Assembly: GCA_041671765.1 (NCBI GenBank)
Contig: JBAZAX010000021.1
Span: 1-26,637, forward strand
Reading direction: 5' to 3'
DNA length: 26,637 nucleotides
From: JBAZAX01 sp041671765
Lineage (GTDB): Bacteria; Babelota; Babeliae; Babelales; RVW-14
A program made the position numbers and the translations under genes. Below the pieces are notes generated by a model, which saw nothing but the letters and a program-made list of their open reading frames with translations, was not told where the DNA came from and ran no database searches. Positions 21,782 to 26,637 of the stretch are shown here, piece by piece (positions within the stretch are counted from its first letter, which is position 1; each line of letters opens with the position of its first letter).

Positions 21782-21823
21782 GCCTAACCCTACTAAACAA
21801 TTATTATAAAATTTAAGCTATCA

Positions 21824-21852
21824 AAATATCGTAAACACAAACCCCATGTCAA
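21824..21852 (-). promoter_or_regulatory. Candidate promoter of the Abi-alpha gene
   Basis: On the minus strand TTGACA (21852-21847), a 17-base spacer and ATATTT (21829-21824), about 43 bases from ATG 21781. The -35 is perfect and the -10 is poor. Confidence 0.35.
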
Positions 21853-22154
21853 ACTAAATCGTACAAAAAAAGGTGTGTTGCGAAAATTATTGAAATAAAA
21901 CGTTCCACTCCAAGTAACGGCATGATCCCAATATCAATAAGACACGGATTAGAGAGTGTCCCGTTGGTTACAAACTATTGTCATTGCCTTTTTCTGCATT
22001 TTGTTTGACAGCATTGTATGGTTGAATTTCTAAAAAAGCTTTTTTAATATTTTTCCATTTATCACTTTGTATGTGAGTCGATTATATGTTAAAATTCTAA
22101 ATCTTAAAGTTGTTGAATATGCAAGTCTGTACACATAAAACATGGGATTGATTG
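21853..22154. other. Divergent intergenic region with nested dyads
   Basis: No gene seen. It contains GACAC (21941-21945) with GTGTC (21956-21960), nested inside AACGG (21916-21920) and CCGTT (21961-21965), and an AT palindrome AAAAAAGCTTTTTT (22032-22045). On the plus strand TTGTAT (22067-22072), a 17-base spacer and TAAAAT (22090-22095) form a plausible promoter for the gene starting at 22155. Confidence 0.35.
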
Positions 22155-22673
22155 ATGAATTTTTTCGAATTTACGAGTTCTTGGTTGCTTGGAATATTAA
22201 CCGTTTATGTAACAAATGATAGTGGTGCGATAGTTCAATGTCGAATGGCTCTTATTGAGCTTGAAAAAGAACTTGAAGATTTAGCTCCAGACAATAGAGG
22301 CCAGTCGGCTAGTTTCTATGGGAATAAAGTTATAAAAATTAAAGATTTGCTAAAAAATTTAAATGCACTGCATGCGGGTCTTTTCATTAAATGTCTTTTG
22401 TTACAAGAGTGTATAGACAAGAGTTTGACTTTGATTCTTCGTTGGCAAGATGATTATTCTGCTCCAGAAAATAATATTGCTTTTATTCGAGTGGAGATGC
22501 GTATGATTTGGGGGTTTGTAGATTTAGGTAAAGATACACAGGTTAAAATGAAGGACATTCAAAATTTTCTTTACGCAGGAATTATTAAAAGGGCTTTAAT
22601 GCGTTTTAATTTGAACACATTATTGCGGACAAAATTATTCCGAGTCCTATATAACTTTTTATTTTTTTCATAG
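22155..22673 (+). CDS. Hypothetical protein
   Basis: A 172-residue protein not recognised. It starts at ATG 22155 (a TTG directly before it is less likely), with GGGATT upstream. The N-terminus is hydrophobic (FFEFTSSWLLGILTVYVT) and could be a weak signal or membrane anchor. The middle is helical and acidic (RMALIELEKELEDLAP), and residues 75-172 are rich in hydrophobic helices (ALHAGLFIKCLLLQECI) with a basic C-terminus. It is convergent with the membrane protein gene; the two stops are only 2 bases apart and no terminator is seen between them. Coding potential is moderate. Confidence 0.55.
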   Translation: MNFFEFTSSWLLGILTVYVTNDSGAIVQCRMALIELEKELEDLAPDNRGQSASFYGNKVIKIKDLLKNLNALHAGLFIKCLLLQECIDKSLTLILRWQDDYSAPENNIAFIRVEMRMIWGFVDLGKDTQVKMKDIQNFLYAGIIKRALMRFNLNTLLRTKLFRVLYNFLFFS

Positions 22674-22675
22674 TC

Positions 22676-23230
22676 TTATTCCTCGTTAGATATTTGGTTG
22701 ATTTCGTTTTGCTCGATACTGTGCGTTTGAGTGTGAATGAGATCTCTCTTAGAACCATATTTTAAGGAATAATTTAACTTATAAAGATTGCTGCAGTTAA
22801 TTAAATAATAAACAAATGCACATATCACGATAATACCAAGAACATAAGAGGTGTTAATTATTGGATTTATTATTCCAAACTTAGAAAAATTTATTTTTAT
22901 TTCAGGTATTGAGTTAACAATATTAATGATGAGTTTTAGCCAGCCGACAAATGTAATCCATGCAAGCAAACGTGTCCCTCGTTTTTTATATCCAAAATAA
23001 TAATGTAACCAAAGTATGGTGGCAACAATTACAAAGGCGCTTATTAGCACAAGATAGGAATCAATTAAGTCTTTATTACCTATAAAGTCTGCGAAAGCTA
23101 TTACATTAAAGCTGTATAAATTATCAATAATTGTCGCAGAAACATATATGGTAAATGATTTTAGCCATTTCTTACGAATAATACCTTCTTGCTCTGGTGT
23201 ATACAACGAAGTATTTGTATTGTTTGTCAT
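22676..23230 (-). CDS. Four-helix membrane protein, unknown function
   Basis: A 184-residue protein with four likely transmembrane segments: about 27-50 (weaker), 57-80 (YLVLISAFVIVATILWLHYY), 88-108 (LLAWITFVGWLKLIINIV) and 126-147 (SYVLGIIVICAFVYYLI). N- and C-termini are polar; the tail (HTQTHSIEQNEINQISNEE) is charged. No catalytic motif was recognised. It lies 77 bases downstream of the helicase-nuclease gene on the same strand and may be cotranscribed with it, which would suit a defence membrane component. Its start is set by GGGGGTTATATT before ATG 23230. Confidence 0.7.
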   Translation of the reverse strand: MTNNTNTSLYTPEQEGIIRKKWLKSFTIYVSATIIDNLYSFNVIAFADFIGNKDLIDSYLVLISAFVIVATILWLHYYFGYKKRGTRLLAWITFVGWLKLIINIVNSIPEIKINFSKFGIINPIINTSYVLGIIVICAFVYYLINCSNLYKLNYSLKYGSKRDLIHTQTHSIEQNEINQISNEE

Positions 23231-23242
23231 AATATAACCCCC
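23228..23242 (-). promoter_or_regulatory. GGGGGTTAT-type ribosome binding site
   Basis: On the minus strand GGGGGTTATATT precedes ATG 23230, the third instance of this start context in the window (others before 198 and 9565). Confidence 0.45.
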
Positions 23243-23307
23243 TAATTTACTTAATTATTATTATATCCTTATATCTTAATTATTTATTTTCACCATTCAT
23301 ATTGTAC

Positions 23308-26300
23308 TCATTTCAACAAATCTGTTATCACGTTAACCAATGCATTACGATCAAACTTTTCATCAATCCAATCAGAATACCTAATACGGAAAAATTTCCA
23401 GCCAGCAGCCTCAAGAATTCTCTGTCGTTCCTCATCACTTTCAATATGAATTCCATATGCTTCATCTATTTCATCTTTATAATGGCATGGGCCATCGCAT
23501 TCGATTGCAAGTCGTTTTCCCGTTTTCGTATTACTGATAACAAAATCAATTTTAAAACCACAACTCTCAACTTGATTTTGAATTTTGTAGTCTTGCTTTA
23601 ATTTTGTGCAGATAAGATTAAAAAATAATTCTTCAAAATATGAATCAAATGGCTTAAGTTCTGTTGAACAGAATTTAACTTTTCCATTATCTTGAACATA
23701 TTCAAGATATTTTTTAATCCAAATATTTTCAGGCATTTCTTGCAATGGCAAACTAATAAAACAATGTACTTGCAGTCTGGCACGTGAGAATGCAACATTA
23801 ACTCTTCCACTATTAACATCCGCGCGGATATCGCCACTTTCGCCGGTAAGAGGTACATAAATATTTTTTTGCGCCGGAGACCTAATAACAAAAGAGTATA
23901 TTATTATATCTTTTTCATCACCTTGAATACCATCAATAATGCTTATTTTATAATTATCATGCATTTCATCAAAGCCACTGTCCTCAAAGAGTTTACGCAT
24001 ATAAGTTGCTTGATCATTAAAGAATGATAAAATTCCGATAGATTTATCTTTATATAGTTTGTCTTCTCGTAATTCTTTAAATAATTCCAAAATGGCGTTT
24101 GCTTCATCAACATTAACATTGTCTTTGAATTCCTTATGCCAATCAGACTTAACCTCATGAATCAACATTACACGATTTGTATCTTTGTAGGTTAAATAAT
24201 TGTTATTAATGGCAACTAAATCTTTCCCCTTGGGCTTATAAAAATTTTGATTACTAAACCCAATCAATTCAGCTGGAGAACGATAATGATAACAAAGTGT
24301 CTTACTCATAAGACCTTGTTTGTAAGCAATGTTTAGTACAGATTGAACGGCTGATCCGGTGCTTTTAATCTGCTTTTCTTCAGGAATATTATAGCGACTA
24401 GCCAGTTCATCAAAAACGCGATTGGACTTGAACATTACAGTACTATCACGCATCTGTTCGCTATCACCAACAAATAATACTCGTTGAGCTCTGTACATCG
24501 CAGGCAAGGCGTAAGCAACATTACATTGAGAAGCCTCATCTAAAATAACATAATCAAAAGATTCAGCTTCAAGTGGTATAATTCTACTTGCATCATCAAG
24601 CTCCATAATCCAAACGGGAACCATATCCAAAATTTCTTTAAAAAGGTGGGGATCTTTTCGAAGATTCGCAAATGTTTTAAACGCCTTTTTTGATTTTTTA
24701 AAAGCACTTGCAAACTTTCTAACTGCCTGTCTAATCGAAAGGCCTAACGCAAATTTTTTAATAAGCCTTGTATTAATAATATTTTGAATATATAAAGAAA
24801 TCCGTTGAATCCTTTCTTGTTCTACAGATTGCAAATTTGCTTTAATGTTGTTTGCACAACCTAAATTGGCGTAGTTATTTTGAATATCAATTTTTATTTC
24901 TTGCACTCGTAAAATGTTTTTCTTTTCTTCCAAAAAATTGGATGTTCCAGCTTTTTGAATAACTCGATCTATGAGCTTAAATGATTCATCCGAAAGACCG
25001 CAGAAATCTAGTAATTCGTTAATTTTTCTTTCCGCTAAAGAAATTTCATAAATATTTTCACAATAAACTAAATAATTTATAAGTTTTAAGAGACATGTTT
25101 TAACTTGTTCCTCCGTGATATCAAATTTGTATAAATTCTCTCGCAGGTAGCAGTTTATCTTAGGATCTAAATCACTTACAAACAAATTCAACAATGAATC
25201 TAGGCTCGAAAGTATTATAAATTTTTTCTGATCAAGTTCTCTTTTGTCATCAAAACTATAAAAATATTCTAATATTGAATCCATGAACGACTTAACTTGA
25301 GCCCTAGATACGTCTTTAGATATAAAACTATTTATATAATCACGCACCTCCCGCGGAATGTGAGCAAATGAACTTTTAAGTCTCAAATTTCTTTTTAAAT
25401 TATTAAATTTTCTTACTAAATTATTATGCCCATCATAAGCAGTGATCGCTAAATCGTTTTTGATATTTTCAAGTTCACATGTGTATGATATCTCATCTAA
25501 TTTCACTGATACGAAAATCTCATCTAATTTCCTTTTATTCTCGGATAAGCCATATTCAGTAATTTTATTCGATAGTTCAGAAATGTTTTTCTGAACTATA
25601 TTTATATTGTGTTTTTCTTTATCAAATTCCTCACCAAATCTCAGAATCGCGGTTGAATATCGATTACTAATATTTAATCCATCAAAAATGGTTTCTAATT
25701 TATGATTCTTAGAATTTGCACTTGTTTCGTACTTCTTTGCTGCATTTTTTAAGATTCTTATATCCTCATAAAGTTTTTTTATTTCTTGAAATAAGTCTGA
25801 GGAGAAATTTTTTATAAAGAGTTCAATATTTAAAATATTAATTTCATACTTACTTAATCGCAAAAGCTCTGAATGAAGGCTATAATATTTTTGCTGGTTC
25901 TCTATATTTTCATTGAAAAAAGTTTGATATTTAACTTTTTTCTCAACAATTTCAACTAATGGTTTTTTATCAATCTGATATTTAATTTTTTCAACAAATG
26001 CTTCTAAAGCACTTAATTGAGGACCAATTCCATCATTTTCATCATCCTCGCCAATTTGTGCTGAAGCCGGATTGGGAATATACCCAAACAAATATTTAAT
26101 ATTAAGTTTTTTAAGCTTATCTTTCACAACTTTAAGTGCTTGAGCCTTCTGACTAACAAAAAGCACCCGTTTTCCAGTTGCTGCAAGATGACAAAGAATG
26201 TTTGAAATTGTTTCCGATTTGCCCGTACCTGGAGGACCTTGAATTATTGCAGCCTTATTTCCAAGAATTGAAAGAGTAGACAGCTGGTATTTATCATATG

Positions 26301-26637
26301 GAAACGGGAAATACAAATCCTTTTCATGCGGAGCATCACAATTAACATTCAACTCATTATTATCTATATTCATCCAGCTTGTAAGTGCAGATTTGGTAAG
26401 ATCCTCTTCTGATAACTTTGCAAGTTGAGTAAGATCGTCAGCAAGAAAAAAATTTGCCCTTGTATTCAAAGATATTTTTATATCTTCAAGTAAAAATGAT
26501 TCTTCGTTAAAATTCACATCTTTTAAGCGCAATCGCGATTTAATTTCACGCCAAATTTTTATAAAGATATCTAAATTAGTTACGGGTAAGGAAAGAGAGC
26601 CATCATGCTCATATTGACGCAATTCTTTCAAAAGCTG
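23308..26637 (-). CDS. SF1 helicase with C-terminal Vsr-like/DUF559 nuclease domain (5' end beyond window)
   Basis: The 1109 codons present are the C-terminal part; the frame runs off the window edge. In order from the TTG at 26631 taken as residue 1: Walker A GPPGTGKSE (about 132-140) with the following SNILCHLAATGKRVLFVSQK; a long charged helical insertion (about 200-680, coiled-coil-like); Walker B YVILDEASQC (about 694) and FVGDSEQM; motif IV-like ILSFFNDQ; motif V IDGIQGDEKD (about 900); motif VI NVAFSRARLQ (about 946). The final 90 residues have KIDFVIS, LAIECDGPCHYKDE and ERQRILEAAGWKFFRIR, the pattern of Vsr/DUF559 PD-(D/E)XK endonucleases. This architecture is frequent in phage-defence islands and acts on nucleic acids. 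Which named system it belongs to cannot be decided without the upstream part. Confidence 0.88.
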   Translation of the reverse strand, partial: QLLKELRQYEHDGSLSLPVTNLDIFIKIWREIKSRLRLKDVNFNEESFLLEDIKISLNTRANFFLADDLTQLAKLSEEDLTKSALTSWMNIDNNELNVNCDAPHEKDLYFPFPYDKYQLSTLSILGNKAAIIQGPPGTGKSETISNILCHLAATGKRVLFVSQKAQALKVVKDKLKKLNIKYLFGYIPNPASAQIGEDDENDGIGPQLSALEAFVEKIKYQIDKKPLVEIVEKKVKYQTFFNENIENQQKYYSLHSELLRLSKYEINILNIELFIKNFSSDLFQEIKKLYEDIRILKNAAKKYETSANSKNHKLETIFDGLNISNRYSTAILRFGEEFDKEKHNINIVQKNISELSNKITEYGLSENKRKLDEIFVSVKLDEISYTCELENIKNDLAITAYDGHNNLVRKFNNLKRNLRLKSSFAHIPREVRDYINSFISKDVSRAQVKSFMDSILEYFYSFDDKRELDQKKFIILSSLDSLLNLFVSDLDPKINCYLRENLYKFDITEEQVKTCLLKLINYLVYCENIYEISLAERKINELLDFCGLSDESFKLIDRVIQKAGTSNFLEEKKNILRVQEIKIDIQNNYANLGCANNIKANLQSVEQERIQRISLYIQNIINTRLIKKFALGLSIRQAVRKFASAFKKSKKAFKTFANLRKDPHLFKEILDMVPVWIMELDDASRIIPLEAESFDYVILDEASQCNVAYALPAMYRAQRVLFVGDSEQMRDSTVMFKSNRVFDELASRYNIPEEKQIKSTGSAVQSVLNIAYKQGLMSKTLCYHYRSPAELIGFSNQNFYKPKGKDLVAINNNYLTYKDTNRVMLIHEVKSDWHKEFKDNVNVDEANAILELFKELREDKLYKDKSIGILSFFNDQATYMRKLFEDSGFDEMHDNYKISIIDGIQGDEKDIIIYSFVIRSPAQKNIYVPLTGESGDIRADVNSGRVNVAFSRARLQVHCFISLPLQEMPENIWIKKYLEYVQDNGKVKFCSTELKPFDSYFEELFFNLICTKLKQDYKIQNQVESCGFKIDFVISNTKTGKRLAIECDGPCHYKDEIDEAYGIHIESDEERQRILEAAGWKFFRIRYSDWIDEKFDRNALVNVITDLLK

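Noticed and set aside
21914..21965. Nested dyads as a small RNA or terminator
   Set aside because: Stems of only five pairs each, with no T-run and no sign of conservation; kept only as a note on the intergenic region.

Overview
The window is AT-rich bacterial DNA carrying compact housekeeping genes next to a large set of exported, eukaryote-like repeat proteins (36-residue alpha-helical repeats, ankyrin, Sel1, PPP-type phosphatases). That mix is what one expects from an obligate intracellular or protist-associated bacterium. The overall look (small core genes, many short secretory signals, ankyrin/Sel1 effectors, a threonyl-tRNA synthetase without its TGS domain) would fit Candidatus Dependentiae (TM6) or a similar endosymbiont lineage. 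This placement is an inference from style, not from a marker gene.

Layout. 1-1490: an exported protein of unknown function ending in a bidirectional terminator. 1508-7292 (minus strand): phoH, then ftsK, then an exported helical-repeat protein whose ATG overlaps the ftsK stop (TAATG). Two palindromic dispersed repeats lie between phoH and ftsK. 7475-9565 (minus): a large exported protein with a basic linker and an unknown C-terminal domain, ending in a strong terminator. 9918-11639: thrS, followed by a hairpin. 11881-12551: a cassette with a small GIY-YIG nuclease between inverted copies of the same palindromic repeat family, inside an outer imperfect inverted repeat.

12611-18103 (minus) is an apparent three-gene effector operon: two tandem paralogous exported PPP-type protein phosphatases and an exported ankyrin protein, with a good promoter (TTGACA-N17-TACTAT) at 18176-18204. 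Divergent from it are an ankyrin protein that ends in a eukaryotic CaaX prenylation box (CSVM) and an exported Sel1-repeat protein. The ankyrin gene is preceded by what looks like a broken signal-peptide segment.

20526-26637 looks like a defence island: an Abi-alpha (DUF4393) protein, a companion gene whose start appears frameshifted, two small unknown genes (one a four-helix membrane protein) and the C-terminal 1109 codons of a superfamily 1 helicase fused to a Vsr-like/DUF559 nuclease domain, cut by the window edge.

The most interesting signals are the CaaX-tailed ankyrin effector, the tandem secreted PPP phosphatases, the GIY-YIG/palindrome cassette with compensatory base changes in its repeats, and a shared GGGGGTTAT ribosome-binding context in front of three exported or membrane proteins. 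All domain names come from reading motifs by eye; no search was run.
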